Assembly (NCBI GenBank): GCA_910591455.2
Contig: OU342806.1
Span: 667,441-731,440, forward strand
DNA from: Pholis gunnellus
Taxonomy: Eukaryota; Chordata; Actinopteri; Perciformes; Pholidae
Reading direction: 5' to 3'
DNA: 64,000 bases
The notes below the pieces were generated by a model. That model was given only the letters and a program-made list of their open reading frames with translations. It was not told the DNA's origin and did not search any database. A program made the position numbers and the translations under genes. This document shows positions 28,901 through 64,000 of the stretch, in pieces (position 1 is the stretch's first letter; every line of letters starts with the position of its first letter).

Positions 28901-31900
28901 GTTACTTTACCTTTAAAGTTACTTTTTTAGTTACTTTACTTTTAAAGTTACTTTTTTAGTTACTTTACTTTTAAAGTTACTTTTTTAGTTACTTTACTTT
29001 TTTAGTTACTTTTAAAGTTACTTTACTTTTAAAGTTACTTTTTTAGTTACTTTACTTTTAAAGTTACTTTTTTAGTTACTTTACTTTTAAAGTTACTTTT
29101 TTAGTTAATTTATTTTTATTTGAAAAACTCTTATTACGTATCCCTGTAGTGTTGATTCAGAGTAAGCACTGCAATAATTACAACACCTTGCACATTTGGA
29201 AAACCAAAACTACACATATCTTTAATTTCAACCAACATATAAACAGTACAGTACACTACCTTACAGGTTTGGCGAATAGAAGTCTGTGTTCAGTGCATAA
29301 TGTGCATGGCATGGGAGATGCCCTCGTCAACAGGCTCGTTATTTCCGTTAGCGATGACCTCACCCTATCAACCTTGATGATTTGGAACTTCTGCGTGATA
29401 TCAGCTGGGTTGGAAGGCAACCTGGACCGGCCAGAGACGAAACGGAGGAAAAGCACTCGCTCCTCATTGGTGAACTCCTCCAGGCTACCTAATGTTCATC
29501 AGGCCTTATCCCGCCTTTCTGTCCTGCTGTAAAACTGTCACCTTACTCTCCTGATATCAAAGCCTTTTTGTACTACTGCACCTGACCTGCATATAGTTTG
29601 ATTTATTTTAGGTACTGAAGTTGTAAAAGTTCCTTTTAAAAGAAAATGCCTTTTGTAAATAGTAATTACTGCAATTTAAATATTTTCCTTTATTGTTTTT
29701 ATATTATGCATATAAGAACATAAAAGTGTATTTTATTACAGACGTATTGTTTTTACCTTGTTTTCATCGGTCAGTTTATGTATTGGATGCTTCTGGACTT
29801 CCGTGTGTTCAGTGAATTATGTGCAAATGCAGTAAAGAAAAGAATTTAATGATGAAACCCAATTGTGTTTTTTCAGTTTGTTCTACAGGGGTTAAAGTCG
29901 AAAAACAGTCAAAACAGTCATTCAATCAGGAGAGACTTCATTAGAATTTCACAATAATTTATTACACATTGTACAAATGTGAATAGTGCAACGTCTTTGG
30001 CGATTGGACTCCATCCTGAAGGAAGACAATCGATGTTGATGAAGGGAGTTGCTGCGGAGTTATAAACAGCATAGTATAGGATGTCGAAAAAAGTCATGAA
30101 AAAGTCAGTGTACCATGTCGAAAAGTCATAACTTTACTTAAGTTACTTTATTTTTAAAGTTGCTTTTTTAGTTACTTTACTTTTAAAGTTACTTTTTTAG
30201 TTACTTTACTTTTTTAGTTACTTCTTTAGTTACTTTACTTTTAAAGTTACTTTTTTAGTTACTTTACTTTTAAAGTTACTTTTTTAGTTACTTTACTTTT
30301 CTAGTTACTTTTAAAGTTACTTTACTTTTAAAGTTACTTTTTTAGTTACTTTACTTTTAAAGTTACTTTTTTAGTTACTTTACTTTTAAAGTTACTTTTT
30401 TAGTTACTTTACCTTTAAAGTTACTTTTTTAGTTACTTTACTTTTAAAGTTACTTTTTTAGTTACTTTACTTTTAAAGTTACTTTTTTAGTTACTTTACT
30501 TTTAAAGTTACTTTTTTAGTTACTTTACTTTTAAAGTTACTTTTTTAGTTACTTTATTTTTATTTGAAAAACTTTTATTCCGTATCCCTGTAGTGTTGAT
30601 TCAGAGTAAGCACTGCATTAATTACAACACCTTGCACATTTGGAAAACCAAAACTACACATATCTTTAATTTCAACCAACATATAAACAGTACAGTACAC
30701 TACCTTACAGGTTTGGCGAATAGAAGTCTGTGTTCAGTGCATAATGTGCATGGCATGGGAGATGCCCTCGTCAACAGGCTCGTTATTTCCGTTAGCGATG
30801 ACCTCACCCTATCAACCTTGATGATTTGGAACTTCTGCGTGATATCAGCTGGGTTGGAAGGCAACCTGGACCGGCCAGAGACGAAACGGAGGAAAAGCAC
30901 TCGCTCCTCATTGGTGAACTCCTCCAGGCTACCTAATGTTCATCAGGCCTTATCCCGCCTTTCTGTCCTGCTGTAAAACTGTCACCTTACTCTCCTGATA
31001 TCAAAGCCTTTTTGTACTACTGCACCTGACCTGCATATAGTTTGATTTATTTTAGGTACTGAAGTTGTAAAAGTTCCTTTTAAAAGAAAATGCCTTTTGT
31101 AAATAGTAATTACTGCAATTTAAATATTTTCCTTTATTGTTTTTATATTATGCATATAAGAACATAAAAGTGTATTTTATTACAGACGTATTGTTTTTAC
31201 CTTGTTTTCATCGGTCAGTTTATGTATTGGATGCTTCTGGACTTCCGTGTGTTCAGTGAATTATGTGCAAATGCAGTAAAGAAAAGAATTTAATGATGAA
31301 ACCCAATTGTGTTTTTTCAGTTTGTTCTACAGGGGTTAAAGTCGAAAAACAGTCAAAAAAGTCATTCAATCAGGAGAGACTTCATTAGAATTTCACAATA
31401 ATTTATTACACATTGTACAAATGTGAATAGTGCAACGTCTTTGGCGATTGGACTCCATCCTGAAGGAAGACAATCGATGTTGATGAAGGGAGTTGCTGCG
31501 GAGTTATAAACAGCATAGTATAGGATGTCGAAAAAAGTCATGAAAAAGTCAGTGTACCATGTCGAAAAGTCATAACTTTACTTAAGTTACTTTATTTTTA
31601 AAGTTGCTTTTTTAGTTACTTTACTTTTAAAGTTACTTTTTTAGTTACTTTACTTTTTTAGTTACTTCTTTAGTTACTTTACTTTTAAAGTTACTTTTTT
31701 AGTTACTTTACTTTTAAAGTTACTTTTTTAGTTACTTTACTTTTCTAGTTACTTTTAAAGTTACTTTACTTTTAAAGTTACTTTTTTAGTTACTTTACTT
31801 TTAAAGTTACTTTTTTAGTTACTTTACTTTTAAAGTTACTTTTTTAGTTACTTTACCTTTAAAGTTACTTTTTTAGTTACTTTACTTTTAAAGTTACTTT

Positions 31901-34900
31901 TTTAGTTACTTTACTTTTAAAGTTACTTTTTTAGTTACTTTACTTTTAAAGTTACTTTTTTAGTTACTTTACTTTTAAAGTTACTTTTTTAGTTACTTTA
32001 TTTTTATTTGAAAAACTTTTATTCCGTATCCCTGTAGTGTTGATTCAGAGTAAGCACTGCATTAATTACAACACCTTGCACATTTGGAAAACCAAAACTA
32101 CACATATCTTTAATTTCAACCAACATATAAACAGTACAGTACACTACCTTACAGGTTTGGCGAATAGAAGTCTGTGTTCAGTGCATAATGTGCATGGCAT
32201 GGGAGATGCCCTCGTCAACAGGCTCGTTATTTCCGTTAGCGATGACCTCACCCTATCAACCTTGATGATTTGGAACTTCTGCGTGATATCAGCTGGGTTG
32301 GAAGGCAACCTGGACCGGCCAGAGACGAAACGGAGGAAAAGCACTCGCTCCTCATTGGTGAACTCCTCCAGGCTACCTAATGTTCATCAGGCCTTATCCC
32401 GCCTTTCTGTCCTGCTGTAAAACTGTCACCTTACTCTCCTGATATCAAAGCCTTTTTGTACTACTGCACCTGACCTGCATATAGTTTGATTTATTTTAGG
32501 TACTGAAGTTGTAAAAGTTCCTTTTAAAAGAAAATGCCTTTTGTAAATAGTAATTACTGCAATTTAAATATTTTCCTTTATTGTTTTTATATTATGCATA
32601 TAAGAACATGAAAGTGTATTTTATTACAGACGTATTGTTTTTACCTTGTTTTCATCGGTCAGTTTATGTATTGGATGCTTCTGGACTTCCGTGTGTTCAG
32701 TGAATTATGTGCAAATGCAGTAAAGAAAAGAATTTAATGATGAAACCCAATTGTGTTTTTTCAGTTTGTTCTACTGGGGTTAAAGTCGAAAAACAGTCAA
32801 AAAAGTCATTCAATCAGGAGAGACTTCATTAGAATTTCACAATAATTTATTACACATTGTACAAATGTGAATAGTGCAACGTCTTTGGCGATTGGACTCC
32901 ATCCTGAAGGAAGACAATCGATGTTGATGAAGGGAGTTGCTGCGGAGTTATAAACAGCATAGTATAGGATGTCGAAAAAAGTCATGAAAAAGTCAGTGTA
33001 CCATGTCGAAAAGTCATAACTTTACTTAAGTTACTTTACTTTTAAAGTTACATTTTTAGTTACTTTACTTTTTTAGTTACTTCTTTAGTTACTTTACTTT
33101 TAAAGTTACTTTTTTAGTTACTTTACTTTTTTAGTTACTTTTAAAGTTACTTTACTTTTAAAGTTACTTTTTTAGTTACTTTACTTTTAAAGTTACTTTT
33201 TTAGTTACTTTACTTTTAAAGTTACTTTTTTAGTTACTTTACCTTTAAAGTTACTTTTTTAGTTACTTTACTTTTAAAGTTACTTTTTTAGTTACTTTAC
33301 TTTTTTAGTTACTTCTTTAGTTACTTTACTTTTAAAGTTACTTTTTTATTTACTTTACTTTTAAAGTTACTTTTTTAGTTACTTTACTTTTTTAGTTACT
33401 TTTAAAGTTACTTTACTTTTAAAGTTACTTTTTTAGTTACTTTACTTTTAAAGTTACTTTTTTAGTTACTTTACTTTTTTAGTTACTTTTAAAGTTACTT
33501 TACTTTTAAAGTTACTTTTTTAGTTACTTTACTTTTAGAGTTACTTCTTTAGTTACTTTACTTTTAAAGTTACTTTTTTAGTTACTTTACTTTTAAAGTT
33601 ACTTTACTTTTAAAGTTACTTTTTTAGTTACTTTACTTTTAAAGTTACTTTTTTAGTTACTTTACTTTTAAAGTTACTTTTTTAGTTACTTTATTTTTAT
33701 TTGAAAAACTTTTATTCCGTATCCCTGTAGTGTTGATTCAGAGTAAGCACTGCATTAATTACAACACCTTGCACATTTGGAAAACCAAAACTACACATAT
33801 CTTTAATTTCAACCAACATATAAACAGTACAGTACACTACCTTACAGGTTTGGCGAATAGAAGTCTGTGTTCAGTGCATAATGTGCATGGCATGGGAGAT
33901 GCCCTCGTCAACAGGCTCGTTATTTCCGTTAGCGATGACCTCACCCTATCAACCTTGATGATTTGGAACTTCTGCGTGATATCAGCTGGGTTGGAAGGCA
34001 ACCTGGACCGGCCAGAGACGAAACGGAGGAAAAGCACTCGCTCCTCATTGGTGAACTCCTCCAGGCTACCTAATGTTCATCAGGCCTTATCCCGCCTTTC
34101 TGTCCTGCTGTAAAACTGTCACCTTACTCTCCTGATATCAAAGCCTTTTTGTACTACTGCACCTGACCTGCATATAGTTTGATTTATTTTAGGTACTGAA
34201 GTTGTAAAAGTTCCTTTTAAAAGAAAATGCCTTTTGTAAATAGTAATTACTGCAATTTAAATATTTTCCTTTATTGTTTTTATATTATGCATATAAGAAC
34301 ATGAAAGTGTATTTTATTACAGACGTATTGTTTTTACCTTGTTTTCATCGGTCAGTTTATGTATTGGATGCTTCTGGACTTCCGTGTGTTCAGTGAATTA
34401 TGTGCAAATGCAGTAAAGAAAAGAATTTAATGATGAAACCCAATTGTGTTTTTTCAGTTTGTTCTACTGGGGTTAAAGTCGAAAAACAGTCAAAAAAGTC
34501 ATTCAATCAGGAGAGACTTCATTAGAATTTCACAATAATTTATTACACATTGTACAAATGTGAATAGTGCAACGTCTTTGGCGATTGGACTCCATCTTGA
34601 AGGAAGACAATCGATGTTGATGAAGGGAGTTGCTGCGGAGTTATAAACAGCATAGTATAGGATGTCGAAAAAAGTCATGAAAAAGTCAGTGTACCATGTC
34701 GAAAAGTCATAACTTTACTTAAGTTACTTTATTTTTAAAGTTGCTTTTTTAGTTACTTTACTTTTAAAGTTACTTTTTTAGTTACTTTACTTTTTTAGTT
34801 ACTTCTTTAGTTACTTTACTTTTAAAGTTACTTTTTTAGTTACTTTACTTTTTTAGTTACTTTTAAAGTTACTTTACTTTTAAAGTTACTTTTTTAGTTA

Positions 34901-37508
34901 CTTTACTTTTAAAGTTACTTTTTTAGTTACTTTACTTTTAAAGTTACTTTTTTAGTTACTTTACCTTTAAAGTTACTTTTTTAGTTACTTTACTTTTAAA
35001 GTTACTTTTTTAGTTACTTTACTTTTTTAGTTACTTCTTTAGTTACTTTACTTTTAAAGTTACTTTTTTAGTTACTTTACTTTTAAAGTTACTTTTTTAG
35101 TTACTTTACTTTTTTAGTTACTTTTAAAGTTACTTTACTTTTAAAGTTACTTTTTTAGTTACTTTACTTTTAAAGTTACTTTTTTAGTTACTTTACTTTT
35201 TTAGTTACTTTTAAAGTTACTTTACTTTTAAAGTTACTTTTTTAGTTACTTTACTTTTAGAGTTACTTCTTTAGTTACTTTACTTTTAAAGTTACTTTTT
35301 TAGTTACTTTACTTTTAAAGTTACTTTTTTAGTTACTTTACTTTTAAAGTTACTTTTTTAGTTACTTTACTTTTAAAGTTACTTTTTTAGTTACTTTACT
35401 TTTAAAGTTACTTTTTTAGTTACTTTATTTTTATTTGAAAAACTTTTATTCCGTATCCCTGTAGTGTTGATTCAGAGTAAGCACTGCATTAATTACAACA
35501 CCTTGCACATTTGGAAAACCAAAACTACACATATCTTTAATTTCAACCAACATATAAACAGTACAGTACACTACCTTACAGGTTTGGCGAATAGAAGTCT
35601 GTGTTCAGTGCATAATGTGCATGGCATGGGAGATGCCCTCGTCAACAGGCTCGTTATTTCCGTTAGCGATGACCTCACCCTATCAACCTTGATGATTTGG
35701 AACTTCTGCGTCATATCAGCTGGGTTGGAAGGCAACCTGGACCGGCCAGAGACGAAACGGAGGAAAAGCACTCGCTCCTCATTGGTGAACTCCTCCAGGC
35801 TACCTAATGTTCATCAGGCCTTATCCCGCCTTTCTGTCCTGCTGTAAAACTGTCACCTTACTCTCCTGATATCAAAGCCTTTTTGTACTACTGCACCTGA
35901 CCTGCATATAGTTTGATTTATTTTAGGTACTGAAGTTGTAAAAGTTCCTTTTAAAAGAAAATGCCTTTTGTAAATAGTAATTACTGCAATTTAAATATTT
36001 TCCTTTATTGTTTTTATATTATGCATATAAGAACATAAAAGTGTATTTTATTACAGACGTATTGTTTTTACCTTGTTTTCATCGGTCAGTTTATGTATTG
36101 GATGCTTCTGGACTTCCGTGTGTTCAGTGAATTATGTGCAAATGCAGTAAAGAAAAGAATTTAATGATGAAACCCAATTGTGTTTTTTCAGTTTGTTCTA
36201 CTGGGGTTAAAGTCGAAAAACAGTCAAAAAAGTCATTCAATCAGGAGAGACTTCATTAGAATTTCACAATAATTTATTACACATTGTACAAATGTGAATA
36301 GTGCAACGTCTTTGGCGATTGGACTCCATCCTGAAGGAAGACAATCGATGTTGATGAAGGGAGTTGCTGCGGAGTTATAAACAGCATAGTATAGGATGTC
36401 GAAAAAAGTCATGAAAAAGTCAGTGTACCATGTCGAAAAGTCATAACTTTACTTAAGTTACTTTATTTTTAAAGTTGCTTTTTTAGTTACTTTACTTTTA
36501 AAGTTACTTTTTTAGTTACTTTACTTTTTTAGTTACTTCTTTAGTTACTTTACTTTTAAAGTTACTTTTTTAGTTACTTTACTTTTAAAGTTACTTTTTT
36601 AGTTACTTTACTTTTTTAGTTACTTTTAAAGTTACTTTACTTTTAAAGTTACTTTTTTAGTTACTTTACTTTTAAAGTTGCTTTTTTAGTTACTTTACTT
36701 TTAAAGTTACTTTTTTAGTTACTTTACTTTTAAAGTTACTTTTTTAGTTACTTTACTTTTTTAGTTACTTCTTTAGTTACTTTACTTTTAAAGTTACTTT
36801 TTTAGTTACTTTACTTTTTTAGTTACTTTTAAAGTTACTTTACTTTTAAAGTTACTTTTTTAGTTACTTTACTTTTAAAGTTACTTTTTTAGTTACTTTA
36901 CTTTTAAAGTTACTTTTTTAGTTACTTTACCTTTAAAGTTACTTTTTTAGTTACTTTACTTTTAAAGTTACTTTTTTAGTTACTTTACTTTTAAAGTTAC
37001 TTTTTTAGTTACTTTACTTTTTTAGTTACTTTTTTAGTTACTTTACTTTTAAAGTTACTTTTTTAGTTACTTTACTTTTAAAGTTACTTTTTTAGTTACT
37101 TTACTTTTAAAGTTACTTTTTTAGTTACTTTATTTTTATTTGAAAAACTCTTATTACGTATCCCTGTAGTGTTGATTCAGAGTAAGCACTGCATTAATTA
37201 CAACACCTTGCACATTTGGAAAACCAAAACTACACATATCTTTAATTTCAACCAACATATAAACAGTACAGTACACTACCTTACAGGTTTGGCGAATAGA
37301 AGTCTGTGTTCAGTGCATAATGTGCATGGCATGGGAGATGCCCTCGTCAACAGGCTCGTTATTTCCGTTAGCGATGACCTCACCCTATCAACCTTGATGA
37401 TTTGGAACTTCTGCGTGATATCAGCTGGGTTGGAAGGCAACCTGGACCGGCCAGAGACGAAACGGAGGAAAAGCACTCGCTCCTCATTGGTGAACTCCTC
37501 CAGGCTAC
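25954..37508 (-). pseudogene. Captured HECT exon, array copies 2-7 and 9
   Basis: Same exon with both splice sites kept, at 25954-26078, 27659-27783, 29364-29488, 30808-30932, 32252-32376, 33945-34069 and 37384-37508. I saw no coding difference among these seven. Copy 2 differs just outside the exon (gattt in place of gatgc, plus strand). Confidence 0.7.
35679..35803 (-). pseudogene. Captured HECT exon, array copy 8
   Basis: As the other copies, except for one base that changes Ile30 to Met (ADMTQ). The reading frame and both splice signals remain intact. Confidence 0.7.
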
Positions 37509-38841
37509 CTAATGTTCATCAGGCCTTATCCCGCCTTTCTGTCCTGCTGTAAAACTGTCACCTTACTCTCCTGATATCAAAGCCTTTTTGTACTACTGCA
37601 CCTGACCTGCATATAGTTTGATTTATTTTAGGTACTGAAGTTGTAAAAGTTCCTTTTAAAAGAAAATGCCTTTTCTAAATAGTAATTACTGCAATTTAAA
37701 TATTTTCCTTTATTGTTTTTATATTATGCATATAAGAACATAAAAGTGTATTTTATTACAGACGTATTGTTTTTACCTTGTTTTCATCGGTCAGTTTATG
37801 TATTGGATGCTTCTGGACTTCCGTGTGTTCAGTGAATTATGTGCAAATGCAGTAAAGAAAAGAATTTAATGATGAAACCCAATTGTGTTTTTTCAGTTTG
37901 TTCTACAGGGGTTAAAGTCGAAAAACAGTCAAAACAGTCATTCAATCAGGAGAGACTTCATTAGAATTTCACAATAATTTATTACACATTGTACAAATGT
38001 GAATAGTGCAACGTCTTTGGCGATTGGACTCCATCCTGAAGGAAGACAATCGATGTTGATGAAGGGAGTTGCTGCGGAGTTATAAACAGCATAGTATAGG
38101 ATGTCGAAAAAAGTCATGAAAAAGTCAGTGTACCATGTCGAAAAGTCATAACTTTACTTAAGTTACTTTATTTTTAAAGTTGCTTTTTTAGTTACTTTAC
38201 TTTTAAAGTTACTTTTTTAGTTACTTTACTTTTAAAGTTACTTTTTTAGTTACTTTTAAAGTTACTTTACTTTTAAAGTTACTTTTTTAGTTACTTTACT
38301 TTTAAAGTTACTTTTTTAGTTACTTTACTTTTTAGTTACTTTTTTAGTTACTTTACTTTTTAGTTACTTTTAAAGTTACTTTACTTTTAAAGTTACTTTT
38401 TTAGTTACTTTACTTTTTTAGTTACTTTTTTAGTTACTTTACTTTTAAAGTTACTTTTAAAGTTACTTTACTTTTTTAGTTACTTTACTTTTTAGTTACT
38501 TTTTTAGTTACTTTACTTTTTTAGTTACTTTTTTAGTTACTTTACTTTTAAAGTTACTTTTTTAGTTACTTTACTTTTTTAGTTACTTTTAAAGTTACTT
38601 TACTTTTAAAGTCACTTTTTTAGTTACTTTACTTTTAAAGTTACTTTTTTAGTTACTTTACTTTTTAGTTACTTTTTTAGTTACTTTACTTTTTTAGTTA
38701 CTTTTAAAGTTACTTTACTTTTAAAGTCACTTTAGTTACTTTACTTTTAAAGTTACTTTTTTAGTTACTTTACTTTTTAGTTACTTTTTTAGTTACTTTA
38801 CTTTTTTAGTTACTTTTAAAGTTACTTTAATTTTTTAGTTA

Positions 38842-39160
38842 TGTCGTGTGTCGTTATGACACACTGAATTGGATTTACACGATGTGGTCTATACTTGATA
38901 TAGAGCAACATAATGCATGTTTGCGCGTGTTCTCTAGCGCTACATAGTGGATACAGGAACTGGTGAAATATTTGCACTACATAATTTCCAGTGTCACACA
39001 GTCCAATCATTAAAAATACGTCTACCTTGTGGGCTCGCTGTCTGATGGTCGCAGATATTTATGGCCGCTTCTGCCGGCATCCCGCCAGTACCTCCGACGT
39101 GCGGGAGGACACGAGGGCCCGTACATCGCTGCTTGCAGCTTTAATTTAATTTATTTTCCT
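38842..39160 (+). repeat. 'gggcccgag' dispersed element, right end
   Basis: Non-array sequence that ends 'gagggcccgtacatcgctgc' followed by 'ttgcagctttaatt', which I recognise as the usual 3' end of this repeat class in spiny-rayed fish. No matching left end lies between it and the array. Confidence 0.6.
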
Positions 39161-40222
39161 CCAGAAGGAAGTGGTGCCCCAAAAACGATGAGCGCAACAT
39201 TGAATTTATAATCACAGCTGATAGATACTATACTATGACTTCATGACGTACTGTTACGAGTTAAAATGAATAAACATTTATTTAAAGAACACAAACGAGC
39301 AGCAGCGTCGGCGTAAAGACGAGCAGAGCTGTTCAGGTGCCTTCATAGCTCCGCCCACCAGCTCATCAGCTGACGAGCAACAACCTGAACAACAGAAAGA
39401 GACAAACAGGAAACAGGAAACAGGAAGGGGTCGTCACATCCTGTGACTTCTTACTTTTGATGAAATATTGGAATTGAATAACGTGGACACAAATGACTCC
39501 AACAATAGATCCAAAGCAGCATCTGTTTGCCATATAAGGTGACGTGTTAATGTTGTAAAAGAACAAGAAAGAAATCGTGAAACACAAGATGTTCTGCTGA
39601 AAACCTTTATTTAAATTTGCTGACCGATAGAGGCGATGTGCAGTACAAACCTCAAACTCAAGTGTCTGATCACCAGTTTACTGTCAGAGGACTTCGGTGA
39701 CGTTTTAATGGAAACTAAACGTTCAGGCCGTCGGTGTTTCGGAGGAATCACTTCTTAGATGCCAAATAAAAGAATTAAAATCCTTTTGACTTTTGTAAGA
39801 AACCAAAACGATGGTGAAAACAAGACACGTGGCTTAAAATCAGACGTCTGTTCCAACATGAATACTGAACATCAGAGACTCTGCGCCATGAACCAAAGGT
39901 TTGAAAGGAGCAGCACCACCAGCTTCACTTTAAGAGCTAAATGTCCGCGCCTGCATTAGCATACCATGCTACCAGCATTAGCATACCATGCTACCAGCAT
40001 TTCGTTAATTTAGGGGCACCTGTTAAAACAAATACAAATAAAAAAGTTAGCACTTCTGCCCCCCATGAATAAAAGCTGCAGAGAACTAGACGGCCGGTCG
40101 GTGAACCTGCAGCACTGAGCCACCGAACCCTCTCACACTTCAGGTAACATCGCTTTCTGTTGGGATTCTCTGATTAGAAGACGTTAGCGTACGGAGCACG
40201 GTCAGTGCAGCGGTGGAGCAGT
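39161..40222 (-). other. 3' UTR and flank of tmem131
   Basis: No coding signal. Minus-strand AATAAA hexamers lie at 39611-39606 and 39282-39277, giving a 3' UTR of about 0.6 or 0.95 kb. A 23-bp unit ('cattagcataccatgctacc') occurs twice near 39953-40000. Confidence 0.5.
39606..39611 (-). terminator. Candidate poly(A) signal of tmem131
   Basis: Minus-strand AATAAA about 610 bases past the stop codon. A second candidate is at 39277-39282; sequence alone does not decide between them. Confidence 0.4.
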
Positions 40223-63513
<23,291 letters not shown>

Positions 63514-63701
63514 CTGTGGAGGAAGAGGAGGAGCTTCTGTGAGACAACGACAACAACAACAACAACAACAACATATCTACAGAAAATAAAGAGTGAACGT
63601 AGGGGAACACGTGGAATAACAGCATAAATTAGATGTAAAAAGAAAGACGTCTCTTTAGCTGCTTGTCTTCTTCCTGAAACACTAAAAAACGTTAAAACAT
63701 G

Positions 63702-64000
63702 AAGTCTGAAGCAGTGAAATGACTCGTTATTTAAACAGAGTCTGAAGCAGTGAAATGACTCGTTATTTAAACAGAGTCTGAAGCAGTTTAATGACTCGTT
63801 ATTTAAACAGAGTCTGAAGCAGTTTAATGACTCGTTATTTAAACAGAGTCTGAAGCAGTTTAATGACTCGTTATTTAAACAGAGTCTGAAGGAGTTTAAT
63901 GACTCGTTATTTAAACAGTCTGAAGCAGTTTAATGACTCGTTATTTAAACAGTCTGAAGGAGTTTAATGACTCGTTATTTAAACAGTCTGAAGCAGTTTA
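63702..64000. repeat. 34-36-bp minisatellite running off the window
   Basis: Units of 'agtctgaagcagtttaatga' plus 'ctcgttatttaaac', eight or more copies, in the tmem131 intron upstream of exon 63393-63513. The first copies read 'gtgaaatga'; later copies lose the 'ag' after aaac, shortening the unit by two bases. It continues past base 64000. Confidence 0.93.

Larger units (their letters stand above)
22905..38841. repeat. 16-kb tandem array of 1.44-1.88-kb units with an exon-like HECT fragment
   Basis: Unit starts ('tgtgttcagtgaattatg') are at 22905, 24510, 26394, 28099, 29804, 31248, 32692, 34385, 36119 and 37824; the tenth unit lacks the exon-bearing part. Each unit has a ~300-base unique block, then a minisatellite of 'agttac'/'actttt' sub-units, then a ~780-base block ending 'ggacttccg'. 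The minisatellite runs are near 23224-23825, 24838-25708, 26720-27412, 28425-29117, 30130-30561, 31574-32005, 33018-33698, 34711-35432, 36445-37137 and 38150-38840. Unit length varies only through this run; the unique blocks differ by a handful of bases. The array lies between the 3' ends of two convergent genes. Confidence 0.95.

Noticed and set aside
23855..37552. 127-codon plus-strand frame repeated nine times in the array
   Set aside because: It opens with GTG rather than ATG and has no recognisable protein; it is the antisense shadow of the HECT exon and its intron margins.

Overview
The window is vertebrate nuclear DNA, almost certainly from a teleost fish. It holds spliced genes with many introns of about 100-250 bp, carries two enzyme genes that mammals lack (a bacterial-type homocysteine S-methyltransferase and a nucleoside hydrolase), and is very rich in mini- and microsatellites. 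I estimate that tandem repeats fill about 45% of it.

Layout. (1) 1-8491, + strand: the last three coding exons of a homocysteine S-methyltransferase; its last intron is almost entirely a 56-bp minisatellite of about 120 copies (1307-8023). (2) 10417-14427, - strand: a complete nine-exon bivm coding sequence (516 aa), convergent with the methyltransferase. (3) 15.7-16.2 kb: probable divergent promoter. (4) 17555-21513, + strand: a five-exon nucleoside hydrolase of 325 codons, with an in-frame TGA at codon 99. (5) 21838-39160: a dispersed 'gggcccgag' element split by a 16-kb tandem array (22905-38841). Nine units of 1.44-1.88 kb each carry an intact exon-like HECT E3-ligase fragment with both splice sites on the - strand; a tenth unit is partial. 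(6) 40223-63513, - strand: 37 exons (1706 codons) of tmem131, from the second half of its luminal N-terminus to the stop codon. The first exons lie beyond the right edge. Its introns hold at least eight separate tandem arrays, including the same 56-bp minisatellite in the opposite orientation.

The genes do not form a pathway; they are independent housekeeping-type genes. What is distinctive is the repeat biology: a mobile sequence carrying an expandable satellite, a captured exon amplified in tandem, and microsatellites that start at splice-site bases. Gene names come from recognising protein sequence by eye. Exon borders come from GT/AG signals and continuous reading phase; none was checked by alignment or RNA data.
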